Position numbers and translations under genes: made by a program | The notes under the pieces: generated by a model | Databases searched by the model: none | Told to the model about the DNA's origin: nothing | Seen by the model: the letters and a program-made list of their open reading frames with translations, nothing else | NCBI RefSeq assembly: GCF_020509005.1 | Contig: NC_063012.1 | Location: 2,790,001 to 2,854,000, forward strand | DNA length: 64,000 nucleotides | Direction of reading: 5' to 3' | Source: Fulvia fulva | Lineage: Eukaryota > Ascomycota > Dothideomycetes > Mycosphaerellales > Mycosphaerellaceae | Shown: positions 22,780 through 35,400 of the stretch, piece after piece | Layout: each line of letters starts with the position of its first letter | Numbering within the stretch: the first letter of the stretch is position 1

Positions 22780-25270
22780 GCTCGCCTACGAAGTAGATAA
22801 TAAGGACTTATAGCTAGTTAAGATTTATACCGACTATAAGAACCTAGAATACTTTATAAAGACAAAGTAGCTGAATTAGCGACAAGCGCGTTAGGCTAAG
22901 TTCTTGTTATAGTTCAACTTTAAGATAATATACCGTCTAGGACTTCAAGGTACAAAGCTAGATAGCCTAACGAGACGTAGCTAGGACCTTCCGTAGGGGG
23001 TGAACGACCCTCGGAACTAGTATTAGTATCAGACATTACTACCTCCTAAGCGATTCCTTAAGATCGCCTTACTATAGGCAATAGTAGAAGATACGCCGGA
23101 AGAAGAGGAACTAGTATAGCTAGACCCTAAAGCTAAAGAGTTTATGCCTATAGAACGAGATACGCCTACTAAATAACCGGCGACACGTAAAAGTCAACGG
23201 GAAGCCGAACTCGAGTATCGAATGTCGACGGCGTACGTAACTAATAACGAGCTTAAGACCGCGATTAAGGAGCTATAGAAAGACCGTACTCCTACACTAC
23301 TATAGAGAGCGAAGATTTACCTAGCACACTATAAAGTAGATAGCGACCTACTATATATTCGAAATTAATACGACGGCTAGAGCTTAAAGGTACTAAATGA
23401 CTAAGCCTTATAGACTAGGATAATTAAGATAAACTATAACGCTCTAGTAGTAGGCTATCTAGGACGAGCTCGTACTTATAAACTCGTAGTACGTAAATTC
23501 TACTAGCCTAGATTAGCGAGATCCGTACGTAGATATACCGCGAATTACCGTACCTACCGTATAACAAAATCTCTACACTCCTAGCCACTAGGATTATTAT
23601 AGCCACTTCCTGTTCTAGATCGGCCTTAGAAACATATTATAGTCGACTTCGTTATCGGACTCCTAGATAGTACTCTTAACGGTATAGTCTATAACAACAT
23701 TATGACCGTTACTAATAGGCTTACTAAGGAAGTCGAGCTAATCCCTATTAGCGTAATAATAGTACAGAATGCGGCAAGGCTTTTCCTTAAACATATGTTC
23801 TGTCGGCGTAGGTTTCCTAATACTATTATATTAGACCGTAGTAAGTAGTAGGTTACTACCTTCTAGAAGAAATACTATAAGATACTCCGTACAAATCGTA
23901 AGCTAAGTTCTTCGTATTACCTAGAAACTAATAGACAGTCAGAACGTACTAACTAGGCGATAGAACAGTTTCTTCGTATGTTCACTAATAAGGTATAGGA
24001 TGACTAGGTAGAATAGCTATACCTTACTTAGTTCGCGATTAACAATCACCTATCCGAGACTACTAGTATGTCGCCGTTCTACGCTACCTTAGGCTATAAC
24101 CCTAAGTTTATAGAGCGAGTTGACCTGAACGCTAGAAAGGAGGGAGGACTAACTACTCTCTAGCGACTAGAGACGCGATTAGTAGAAACCTTTATACGTC
24201 GAATTTGCGAGCTTTATAAGCACCTTTAAGAGAATATACGAATGTTATAAGCTCTCTAAGTAGAAGTAGTAAACCGCTACCGAAGTATTCCTCTAGACTA
24301 TAAGGTAGGTGATTAGGTATATCTTAGCACTAGGAACATCCGTACGACTCGACTATCTAAGAAGCTAGATAGGAAATATGCCGGCTCTTACTAGATTACG
24401 GAAGTCATACCGGCTAGACTCTCTTATTAACTGAAACTATTAGACGCTCTAGTAGGACTTAATAACTACTTCTATACCTTACTACTATAACGAGCCGACC
24501 ACCCCGATTTCCTACTACTTAAAGGGCAGCATCTAGCGCCGCTACTACCGATAACTATCGAACCTAACACTACCGAGGCTAATATAGTAGCCGATATAGT
24601 AGTAGCACCTACGTATATATACGAGGTAGGAAAGATCCTTAATATATATACCCGTAAGCGGGTAGGTAAGGTAAAGAAGGGGTATAAGCGTAAGGTAGAT
24701 ATATAGTATAAGGTAAAATAGGCTAGATATTAGAACGAGGAGGATAGTAAGACCTAGTAACCTATAGAGGATATGCTTAAACACGCGGCCGCCGCTATTA
24801 TAGACTTTCACTATAACCGGCCGGAGTTGTCTACGCCTATAGGCTTCGTAGCTCTATCTAACTAGTCTTTACTAGCTACTAAGGTGCTCGGGCTTAATAC
24901 GATTAGGGTTATTCCGAAAGACACCGTTACGAATAAGTCGCCTCGAGCCTTACCTCTAATAGAATCTGCTCCGTATATGTTCGATACTCGAGTAGAGCCT
25001 ATAGAGCCTATAATAATACCTAACTTTAGTTATAAGGATTATACGCGAGTACTAGCCGAAGATAGACGTAGGTCTAGGGCAAGCTAGCTAACTAGGTAAT
25101 ATGTTTCTCGAAAGAAGCCGGTCGAGGATAGTCTTAATAGAGCGAATACGATGTTATTAGATAACGATAGGGCACTAGAGGATGATTAGGCGTTCGCGCG
25201 ATTATAGAGCTCGATAGGCAAGTAGCCTTATAAGGTAGATAACGCTTAGAGGACTAAGGCGTATTTTAGG
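22780..25270 (+). pseudogene. Element A RNase H end, integrase, chromodomain and C-terminal extension
   Basis: Continues the frame interrupted by B. It shows TDYKNLEYFIKTK, an integrase with IIVDFVIGLLDSTLNG, NTIILDRSK and ETNRQSERTN (expected D, D, E region), and GYNPKFIERV. A chromodomain follows (YEVGKILN, then YKVK.ARYQNEEDSKT with Trp codons read as TAG). After it come about 140 residues (IGFVALSN, LGLNTIRVIPKDTVTN, YMFDTRVEPIEP, NFSYKDYTRVLAEDRR) that I do not recognise. Confidence 0.82.
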
Positions 25271-25281
25271 AGGGGGGATAC

Positions 25282-25465
25282 TATTACGGGCAGCCCGCGA
25301 CCCCCTACTATAGCTACGTCGGCCCGGCTAAACCGCGGACCTTCCGTATCGGGTTAGCGTAGCTTAGCTTTACTTTATAACTTCGCCGCGCCTCGCGCTC
25401 CTCTTTCGTAGCTTCGTAGAATAACAACTATCTCGTTCGGACCCTATAATACGCGCGCCCTTATA
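25282..25465 (+). repeat. Element A 3' LTR
   Basis: 184 bp, starting TATTACGGG (TG read as TA), preceded by the polypurine tract AGGAGGGGGGATAC and followed by the target duplication TAGAA. Confidence 0.92.
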
Positions 25466-25470
25466 TAGAA

Positions 25471-25790
25471 GGAGTTATATACGCGGATCGTCTCTAGTAG
25501 GGCAATACTATACGTATTCTTACCGAGCGCGGTAGTAATTATTACCGGTCTAAACTATTTGATATTAGGCTTCTTAGCTAGGCGTAATAACTTCTAGTTC
25601 TTAGTATTAATATAGACACGGTCGCCTAGGCTATTTTACGGTAGTATAGTACGGTATATATTAGTATTAGAACGACCTTAGCGCTATATATTAGTCGAGT
25701 TATACGGCTACCGTAGGAGCTTTTTTTATCGATCTCTACGCTAAAATAAGACACATTCGAAAGCTCTTATTAAGGCCATTCTAACGATAT
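25471..25790 (-). pseudogene. D1 integrase fragment between element A and the LINE
   Basis: The minus-strand translation gives LGDRVYINTKN and ALIRAFECVLF, the integrase C-terminal region continuing from 11947. It is cut on the right by the LINE 5' end. Confidence 0.65.
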
Positions 25791-25989
25791 ATAAAGCAGG
25801 CCACTGCCCCTAGGACTAAGGGAGTTCTACCTCATTTAATCTAGATAGCTTAAAGCTCTCTTCACCCTGTTTCTTTAGCTCTAAACGCCGCGGAGGTGCC
25901 TAGCTACATTAGGCAACTCCTAGGTAATAGTAGCCTAGGCTACGGCACTAACGGCGCCTACGGCCCTATAGGCGAAGCCCCCCTAAGAC

Positions 25990-27190
25990 AACTAGTAGCA
26001 ACTTATAGAGGACGCAAAAAGTATAGAAACTAACGATCAGCTCCCTTACCGGTCTCTATAGGTAATGATCACTTAGCTACGCACGGCGCTTATACTATCG
26101 TATTACCGAGGGTAACAAGAAATAAGGACGACGTCCTAGGCGATTAGTAAGGCCACCCGGAATCAACACCCCTATAGCTAGGTATCGGTCGCGGCATCGA
26201 TACTAGGCCCCCGCCTAACGTACGATATAGTTACGATCCGTATTATAGCAAAGGAAGACTAGGCCGAAGTTACGAAGCTATCGAATAAGGAGCTCGCCTA
26301 ACGAATTAACTAACTAGGGGTAGTCGTAGTGAACTAATAGTCTAACGGCACTCTATAGATCTATACTAGCTCTACTACTACTAGGAGGTACCTAGAGGTA
26401 TAGCTATAGTAGGTATCTAAGGTTACGGCATTAGCGAAGGTCTTAACGAAACAATTCACGATCCTAGTCTACGATATGCCTAAGGAGTTTGACCTAACTA
26501 ACTAGGGTCACCTACGCGCTCTCTAAGAGGACAATCCGGTCACTCTTAACTCTCTAATCTAGAAGGCGACTTGGCTCTATAGGAAATAGCTAGAAGGCAA
26601 GAAGGCCTCGGCGCTAATAGTATAGCTATAAGACGCGAAAGCGGCGGATCTAGCGATAGAACAAGGCCTAGTCTAGTAATATAGCCTTAAGATAGTAGAA
26701 AAGCACTCCTTATCCTTTCGTGTCCTCTAATGCTTTAAATGCTAACAGTATAGACACCAAACCTACACGTGTATAAACAAGTAGGCCTACTCGAACTATA
26801 TAGGAGACTATATATCTAGGGACTATATATCGACTACGAGACGGTACGCGAACTGTCCGGGGCACTACCTATCGTATAGTACGGAATGCCTATAGCGGAA
26901 ACTGGCGAAAAATAAGGCAATTATAAACAGAACCGTCGCCCTAAGATTCTACGGCGACCGTAAGGCTAGCCTATACCGGAACTAACTAGCGGCGGTCGGG
27001 TATAAGCGCCCTAGGGCCGAGAACGATATAAAGGATACGTAACCTAGGGCGTACGGGAGGCCACGTGCTCTACTAGCTACGGCGAGGGAATCTAACTAGG
27101 CCCGGCTCCCCTTTAGTATATAGCCGATAGGCGTAGACTAGGACGTATAGGGTAGTAGGACATAGGACGATATAGAGGAAATGATTGTCG
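25990..27190 (+). pseudogene. LINE ORF1 with CCHC zinc knuckles
   Basis: A first knuckle C-X2-C-X4-H-X4-C is at 26731-26772 (residues CFKC, H, C), followed by further Cys/His pairs, some with Cys read as Tyr (TGT to TAT). The upstream part is Lys/Glu/Ala-rich. Many TAG/TAA interruptions. Nucleic-acid-binding partner of ORF2 in this LINE class. Confidence 0.7.
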
Positions 27191-27194
27191 ATAC

Positions 27195-30100
27195 CGATAA
27201 CTAGCCTCGACACGCTTAGTATTATCTAGTATAACGTCAACTATAGCAAGGATATAGTCTAGAACCATTTCCTATACGAGGCGGACCCGCGCGTCTACTA
27301 CGTCCTTATAATCTAGGAGCTATAGATTAACCCGTACTATAAGAGACTAACGACCTACAAGTTACTAGGCTATACGACATACCTACGAGGCGACGGTAGA
27401 CCCCGTACGTACTTCTATATTAGCAAGGACATACTAGAATCTAACTAGGAGGTAGTATACTACGTAGACGAAGAAGGCGGGGGCGATATTACCTCCCTCT
27501 ACGTAGGTAGTACCTAGATATACAACCTATATATACAACCGCTAGCCTCGAGGTCTAGCCGCGACCTAGGGGTCTATAGACACCTAGACAGTACGCTTAA
27601 GAGACAAGGGTGCTACATCGTAGTAGGAGACTTTAATATATACTACCCTTCCTAGGAAAGCCTTATATAGCCGTACCCTATAGCCGACGAAGTACTCGAC
27701 TTAATGGCGAGCAACGTAATTGCCCTTAATACCCCGAAGGACCTAGGCACCTAGAAGAGAGGGGGACTCTAAGGCACGATCGACCTCTCCTAGATCTTAG
27801 ATAGCTACTACTATACGGTAACCTACTATAGGATCGAACATAAACTCGAGGCGTCGTTAGACTATATACTAGTTAGGACCTCTATTACGACATAGATATA
27901 ACGTACACTAGCGAGAACCCCTAAGCTAAACTAGGGAAAGGCCTACTAGGCTAACATCTAGGCGTACCTCGATAACTCTAAGAGGCTAGTCTAGATCGCG
28001 TAGTAGCAATATAACAGTAAAGACGAGATAGACGAAGTAGTCTAGGGGTTGACAGACGAAATAAGAAAAGCGACCTTACTTTACGTTCCGCTTACCTAAC
28101 TAACGATATAGTCTAAACTATACTAGACGCCGGAGTGCACTACGGTAGTAAGAGAAGTAAGGAGAGCCCGCCGGGTATAGACGAGTAGCTATAGCGAGGA
28201 GGCCTAGAACGTATATAGGGAGGCATACTAATAGAAGAAAGCTATAATACGAAGGGAGAAAGCAGTCGGCTAGAGGGCTATAGTAGAAGAAATCGCCGGC
28301 AAGCTAGAGAGGATGTAGAAGCTAGCGAAATGGGCCCGACAGGACCCTATATAGGGCCCCTCCTTCTCTATCCTAGCGCTATAATCGCCTAGTGGCCCGG
28401 TTAGCGACCCCGAGGCTAAGGCGCGTCTACTAGCTAGCAAGTTCTTCCCGCCCCTAGTCGAGGCTAATCTAAGCGATATAAACAGCTCTACTCCCCTAGC
28501 CCCTAGTATCGCGGTCTAATAGGAGGTGTCCGAGGGAGAAGTTGCCGCTATACTAAGGAAGTTACCGGCGAAGAAAGCCCCGGGGCCGGATAGGATCCTA
28601 AACGAGCTACTAAAGAAGTGTAGAGATTAACTAGCCCTAGTAGTTATAGCGATCTTTAACGCCTACCTATAGACCGGATACTACCCGATAGCTTTTAAAC
28701 AATCGACGATAGTAGTCCTACGCAAGCCGTAGAAGGAAGACTATACGTAGGTGAAGTCGTACCGCCTAATTGCGCTCCTTAATACTCTTAGGAAGGCGCT
28801 TAAGAAGCTAGTTATAACGAGACTCTCCGAGGCGGTAGAGGAACACTCCCTACTCCCGGATACCTAGATAGGTACGCGCCTATAGCGATCGACGCTATCC
28901 GCGATAGAACTTATCACCTCTTAGGTAAAGGCTATCTAGTATAAGAATAGGGACAAGGTGGCTTCCTTACTTAGCCTAGACATATCGGGAGCCTTCGACT
29001 ACGTGTTATACCCGCGGCTACTCTATATCCTAAGGTCGAAAGGACTCCCTAAGTAGCTTGTTAACTTCGTACGGTCCTACCTCTAAAACCGTAGTACGTC
29101 GATCCTAGTCGGCTAGTATAGAAGCCTATTTTAAGTAGTCTATACTAGAATCCCGTAAGGCTTAACGCTAGTACCTATTCTATTCCTCTTCTTTATAGCG
29201 ACGCTACTCCTAGCCCTAGAATCCTAGAACACCGCTACGAGCGGCTTCGTAGACGACATAAACATCCTAGCGTAGTCTTCCTCGACTAAGGAGAACTATA
29301 GGCTACTAGAAGAGAAGCATAAGATCTACGAGGACTAGGCTAGGAGGCACGGGGCTCGGTTTGCCCTAGAAAAGTACAATCTAATACACTTTACGCGCCG
29401 GCCACGGTTCTATAATATATAAGCTTCTATCTAGATATAGGGGCATACGACTAACCCGGCAAATTAGCTTAGGATCCTCGGACTATAGGTAGACCCGGCG
29501 CTACGGTAGAGGAAGTACGTATAGGCAATATTACGGAAAGCTAAACAGAATATAGCATTATGCTAGAGGCTCACTACGTCTATATAGGGGGCGGACTTCC
29601 GGTAGTTACGACTTCTATATACGGCTATTATACGGCCAGTCCTTACCTATAGTAGCCAAGTATAGTCCTTAGGCGAGAGGGCCTGCCTATCGAAGGGACT
29701 CGTCGCGCCGCTAGCGAATATCTAAAACTAATGCCTAAGGAAGGTTACCGGGGTATATAAGTCGATACTAACGAGGATACTTAAGCACGAGACCGCTATA
29801 CCGCCGATCGACCTATATATCTAGGGACTACGGACCTCCTACTTAGGTAAGTCGGTATAGTACCTAGTATAGAAGGTCATCGCTAGTATAGTCGTAAGGG
29901 CCCGCGAATTAGTACTAGCGTATAGGGGTATTCGACCCGGAAACGAGCCGAACTACCGGGTAAGGGACGAATAGCTAGCAATATAATAGGAAGGTAAGAA
30001 ATCGTTTATAGAGCAACTATAGAAAGAGAGGTAGAACAACTAGGGTGTAGGGTATAGTAGACGCCCTTAGCTAGCGGGATAACCTAAGGAATAGTTAGCT

Positions 30101-30590
30101 ACGAAATCCGCGGTTAAGCACCCCCTAAGCTTATCTACTACCGCCTTATAAGGGTATAGAGTAGTATAGTAACCTAACTACGAAGCGAATATATCGGCCT
30201 CTAGGGGTACCTATCGTAGAGGAAGGTTCTAGGATACACAAATACTAGCTACCCCTACGGCTATCGCTCCTAGAACGTACGGCACGTACTCCTCGTCTAT
30301 CCGAGGTAGTCGCTAGGAAGGGGGGAGTAGATAGTAAAGGCGAGGAACCGGACGATTAGGGCACTTCTTAATAACGTTAAGGACCTACGGCGCATTACGA
30401 ACTAGATACTAGAGAAGGGCTAGCTAGAACAGTACCGCCTAGTAGGAGTAGTATAGGAAGAGAGGACACGGCGTAGCGCGACGAGACCGGCTAGGAGCGG
30501 GGGCTAACGGGGTAGTAATATAGACTACGTACGTTTAGAGGGAATGCTAATCTAGATAAGGAGTAGTTAGGGGCGGGAAGGGTTTTTACC
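27195..30590 (+). pseudogene. LINE ORF2: AP-like endonuclease and reverse transcriptase
   Basis: Endonuclease marks: GDFN at about 27627-27638 and later ASLDYILV. RT marks: KKAPGPDRILNELLKK, SYRLIALLNTLRKALKK, LSLDISGAFDYV, the catalytic FVDD at 29246-29257, and HGARFALEKYNLIHF. The C-terminal region is shared with the LINE pieces at 43.0-43.8, 48.3-49.6 and 50.0-50.8 kb. Stops fall at expected Gln/Trp. Confidence 0.82.
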
Positions 30591-30675
30591 TATTCGGGTT
30601 TCCCTTTATATATAACAATATATATATACCTATATAGGCCGAATAGGGTCCTAGAATAGGGGAATAACAAATCTA

Positions 30676-31815
30676 TCTATCTATTTTATACGTTTAAAAG
30701 CGTCCTAACATTCGTTACCCTATACCTATAGCACGTCTTTCTTAGTAAGCTATGTTATCGGGTAGGCGATGCCTAAGTAGTTATAAATAAACTGCCTATA
30801 GAAGTTATAAAAGCTAAGGAAGGACCGAATATCTATTAGGTTACGAGGGGTCTCCTATTCTTAGATTACGGCGATCTTGTCCTTATCTATCTTAATGCCG
30901 TCCGCGCCTATAATTAAGCTAAGGTACTTCGTCTCTTAGACGTGAAACTCGTACTTATCGATGTCGAGTTGAAGTCCTACCTCCTATAGCTTCGCTATAA
31001 CCTTCTCGACGTAAACGATATACTCCTCTAGGATATCGCTAAATATAAGTATATTATCGAGGTACGCGGAGGTAAAATCGTCTAGGTACTCTCGGAGCGC
31101 GTCATTAATATATAACTAGAAGGTACCGGGTATATTATAGAGACTAAAGGGCATTACTAGACATTCGAATTGACCGTAGAGTATAGTAAATACCGTTCTC
31201 TACTCGTCCTCTTCCGCGATACGTAAACGATTAAAGGTAGCGATTATATCGAGCTTAGTAAAGTACTTCTTACTACTAATCCGGTTAAGGGTATCTTAAA
31301 CAAGTAGGATAGGGTACCTCGATTTTATAGTAATAGCGTTTAGGGCGCGGTAGTCGATATAGACGCGTAGTCTACTACCTAGTTTACGTACGATAATTAC
31401 CGGTAATGCTATAGGTAAGTTACTACGTTAGATATTACCTTTCTAAAGTTAGTTATCTACCTACGCTTTTACTACTTCTAACTCTCTGTTCGAAATTAGA
31501 TAGGGCCGCTTAAACGGTAGCCGAGTATCCTTCTTTAGCTAAATCTTATAATCTAGGCTAGGGCGATAAGGTAGTAGCTTATCTAACTCTAACTTCGAGA
31601 ATAGAGCTTACTAATAATAGTATATAGCCGGTAGCTTACCGAGTACGTCGGGACCCTTCTACTTCCGGTATAGCTTTTCTATAAATATATTATAATTAGC
31701 TACGTTTATTGCGTACGCCTCTACCTAGTACTCCTATCGATAACAGAGCGTTCTATAGTAGCTGTCTTTAATATATATAGCGTACGCAAATATAGCGTTA
31801 CCGCCTATAACCTTT
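30676..31815 (-). pseudogene. D1 reverse transcriptase fragment
   Basis: The minus-strand translation shows Gypsy RT blocks (RT palm, thumb and connection) with stops. It begins at the RNase H edge beside the LINE tail and is cut at 31820 by the Copia element. Confidence 0.65.
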
Positions 31816-31820
31816 CGTAC

Positions 31821-32055
31821 TGTTAAGATGTAGCATCTCAAAGGGAGTCAACAATCAGGAAGTGATCTGGTAGCCTGAGGCATCCACGATGACTTAGCTT
31901 GTAGGGAGATACCTTCTCTCCCCTTTAGCTTAGATAGACATCCAACACAATCAACATATTGGTTCCTGATATATTGCTACATGCTCGTGCTATTAGTCAG
32001 TTGAAGATTGATCTCTTACTCCACTCCGCTGCCATCCACCCGTACCTGTTCAACA
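31821..32055 (+). repeat. Copia 5' LTR
   Basis: 235 bp. Eight differences from the 3' LTR by eye, all C/T in CpA or G/A in TpG context; two of the mutated states lie in this copy. Confidence 0.95.
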
Positions 32056-32070
32056 GGTTATGAGCCCGGG
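32056..32070 (+). promoter_or_regulatory. Copia primer binding site for a half-tRNA (initiator Met)
   Basis: GGTTATGAGCCCGGG directly after the LTR. Its complement, CCCGGGCTCATAACC, reads like the anticodon stem-loop of initiator tRNA-Met (CAT anticodon). Copia-group elements are known to prime from such a 5' tRNA half. Confidence 0.75.
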
Positions 32071-32479
32071 TTTGTGCAGGAATAAGAGCAACCTATATCA
32101 GTACAGGTTACTTGTATCCCTTGCTATCGTAGCAGAAAACATCTGGGAATCAGAAGTCTACCCCGTCTATCCTATCAAGGAGCTTAGTTCGATACTAAGT
32201 GATAGGTAACCCAGACAAGGACTCTGTGCGGCTTACTTAAAGCCAATACCTTGAAGATACTCTGTAGGCAGAACTGCATCGAGATACTATCAAGAAGGAC
32301 TTCAAGTAAGTCATTTGAAGCTCTGCTAGGAGAGACAGACCTGTGTCCTAGCCCCGAGACCTCACACCGCTCCTTCTTTACTTTACCAAGCAGGCCTTGG
32401 TATCCACACCTACGAACTTTCCCATTCTACACCAGAAGCCTCAGCAGGATCTGAGCCACCACCTTGGAACATACACACC

Positions 32480-35400
32480 TTGTTTCATTACATCCAATTT
32501 ATTATGGATTCATACCAAGAGAAGACAGAGGAGAAGGGAGGCAAAATCCTAATTCTTGGGAGGGACAATTGGAAGAGATGGTTCAACCTTCAGAGATACA
32601 AGATGGAGAGCCAATCAGCATTCTTTGCAATTGATGACCTAATGGAAGTGTCTTTTGACAACATCAAGGGCAAGACTCTGAAACTCCAAGAAGAGGCTAC
32701 AACCAAAGAGATCCTCAATACGCCAACATGGACAAGACACAATGCAGTATGCAACTTCAGTATCCTTAGTAGGATCACAGAAGAAGATGAATTTGAGCTT
32801 GAGGGCTCATGTGAATCTGGAAGAGCTGCTGAGAAGTGGGTGTATCTCTGGAACAAGTATAGCCAGGTGCTACCAACCCATGCACATGAGCTCACAAAGC
32901 AATTTGTGACCTTTGAGATGAGTGAAGAGTTCACCATCAGATCTGCATGGACACACCTAGTTTCTCTTGGAAAAAGGATTGCTGATGTTGACCCAGAGGG
33001 TCAGCATTACAGGAAAGCTGATGTGAGGATGACCCAGCTCTTAAGCTCGCTGCCACCTGACTACTATGTAGCCAGGGATACTATCATGGCTCAGCCAAAG
33101 ATGGATCATGAAAGGACCTTAAAGATCCTTAAAGCTCAAGAAGCCAGGTTGGATCCCTCTAAGGCTGAGTATGGCATGGCAGCCACCTGGGTCAAGCCCT
33201 CAGGTCTAGCAAGACCACTCTCCTGCCTTCTCTGTGAGAAGGATCATCTGATCAAGGACTGCCCTAGTTTGCCTGAGGCAAGAAAGGTCCTTAGATCTCA
33301 TTCCCAACCACCATCTTCCCAGAATACAACACATGTCAAGAAGAAGAGAACTCCACCGCCCACTTCAAGGAGGACACCAAGAGAGAAGTCCTCTATGGAA
33401 GAACTTAAGAAAATGGTGAAGAAACTCAGCTCTGACATGCTGTCACTCCAGAAGAACCAGGCCCAGTCTTATACCTCTAAAGCAAAGAAGACTGGAAAAG
33501 GTTTCTCCGCCCAAGAGTCACCATGCAGCTCATCCCCAGAGACAATGTCTGATGATGATGAGTATGATGAAGTGGCTCACTCAACTGCAGAAGTCCAAGG
33601 CAAGTTCCCCTCGTCAGAGTGGTTACTTGACTCCTGTGCTTCATCCCATATGACTGACCAAAGCTGCCTCTTTAGATCTATGACTCCCTTGACAAGGAAG
33701 AAATGGATCAAAGTGGGAGGTGGGTTTTTATTGGCCACTCATATTGGCAATGCAGAGATGAGTGGGAGAGCTGGCAGAAAAGTTGTTTTGGAAGATGTCC
33801 TGCTTGTACCCAAGCTAGGAGTGAACCTGGTTTCATGGAACCAGTTTAGCAAGCAGTTTGGTGTGCAACCTCCATCATTTTCTCTTGTTTCCCCCTCTGG
33901 TGAGACTGTTGTCCAGACAAAGCTCCTTGGGGGGGTTCCATTCATTGATGAGATTTCTCCTCTCCTACAAGAACGGGCACATTACTCGTCATGTGCACCA
34001 CCAATGGAGAATGCCTTTGTGACTGCTCAATCAGAGACCGACCTGAAGCAGTGGGAGCTTTGGCATAGAAGATTTGCACACTTTGGGAAGAATTTGCTCC
34101 AGAATCTTCACAAGGTAACAGACTTGAAAGAACCCATTCCTATCCCTAAGGATGGCTTTCACCAGTGCAGAGTATGCTTAATAGCAAAGATGAAGAAGTA
34201 CAAAGGCAAAGTTATAGAGAGAAGACCTGAAAGACTTGCCCTTGTATCTATTGACATATGTGGCCCACTACCAATCTCAAGACTAGGATTCAAATACTGG
34301 CTTGAGATTGTTGACAACTTCTCTAGGAAGAAGTGGACCTTTCCTCTTAGGAAAAGAGAAGATGCTCCAGTTGCTCTCCAGAACTGGAAGATCAAAGCAG
34401 AGAGGAAATCATCAGCGCAGCTGAAAGCAGTAAGACTTGACAATGCAAAAGAACTTATTGCATTAGTGAAGCAGTGGGAGAAGGATTTGGGGATTGGGCT
34501 CGAGCCGACTGAGGCATACAACTCTCTACAGAATGGACCAGTTGAGAGGTCAATACAAACCTCAGAGGACTCTATAAGGGCAATGCTTGAAGAGGCTAAA
34601 ATGCCGGTTGAATTTTGGCCTGAAGCACTAGAGGCCCAAACTTATATGAGGAACAAACTGCCAAATGGCCCAGATTACGATGGGTTCAAGGTTTCACTAG
34701 ATGAGGCTTTTGATGGTATCAAACCGACCATCAACCATTTGAAAGTTTGGGGATGCAAAGCTGTTGTCTATATGGACACAAGATCCCAACCTCAATGGGC
34801 AAGAAGTGACAAGCTAATGAATAGGGGTAAAGAAGCAGTGTTTATTGGGTATGTTGAAAACACAGCTAAAGCCTGGCTCTTTTGGGAACCAGACATGAGA
34901 GCTGTTAAACAACACACACATGCAGACTTCTTTGAGGACCAGCCTGGAGGTGATATGGGTCTCAATGTTCCAACATTGAATCTACTAAGCAGTGCACCAG
35001 CTAGGAAGCCCTTAGGAAGGCCGAGGAAGAACGTATCCTTAGGACAATCTACCTACCATTCAGGCGTCCATCAGAGCCCCCCCGAAATAGATCAGCCAAT
35101 TGAGAGCCCTAAAGTCGCTCAGCCGAGAAAGCTGTTTGTGCAACTTCCCCAGCCTCCGGAGAACGTAGGGGAATTTCAGAAAATCGATCAGCCAATTGAG
35201 AGAAGCTCCCTAGATCCCCAGGAAATAGACGTTACTAGGTCACAAGTGACGGTCCCTAAATCATCCCTTGGAAAGAGAAAGGCTGACTATAATGTTGAGG
35301 GCTATGACATGAAACAGAAAGCCCCAAGATCCATGGTCCCTAAGCCCGAACTAACCACTGAAGTGGGAGAAGCAATGGACCTCTCAGAGAACCTTGCTGC

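Larger units (their letters stand above)
11953..25465 (+). mobile_element. Ty3/Gypsy chromovirus element A, interrupted by element B
   Basis: 184-bp LTRs at both ends and a 5-bp target duplication TAGAA (11948-11952 and 25466-25470). Net length without B is about 7.2 kb. It is inserted in the integrase region of D1. The uninterrupted D sequence is visible at about 41385-41405, where ATTTAAATAGAAGGAGTTAT reads straight through. Order: gag, protease, RT, RNase H, integrase, chromodomain, then an unusual C-terminal extension. Heavily RIP-mutated. Confidence 0.92.
25790..30675 (+). mobile_element. Tad1/I-like LINE, near full length, heavily RIP-mutated
   Basis: About 4.9 kb with ORF1 (zinc-knuckle gag-like) and ORF2 (endonuclease and RT), ending in a short tandem tail ATCTATCTATCTATTTTA. 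No clear target duplication: the left flank is D1 integrase and the right flank D1 RT, so sequence between them was lost. The left boundary is approximate. Confidence 0.82.
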
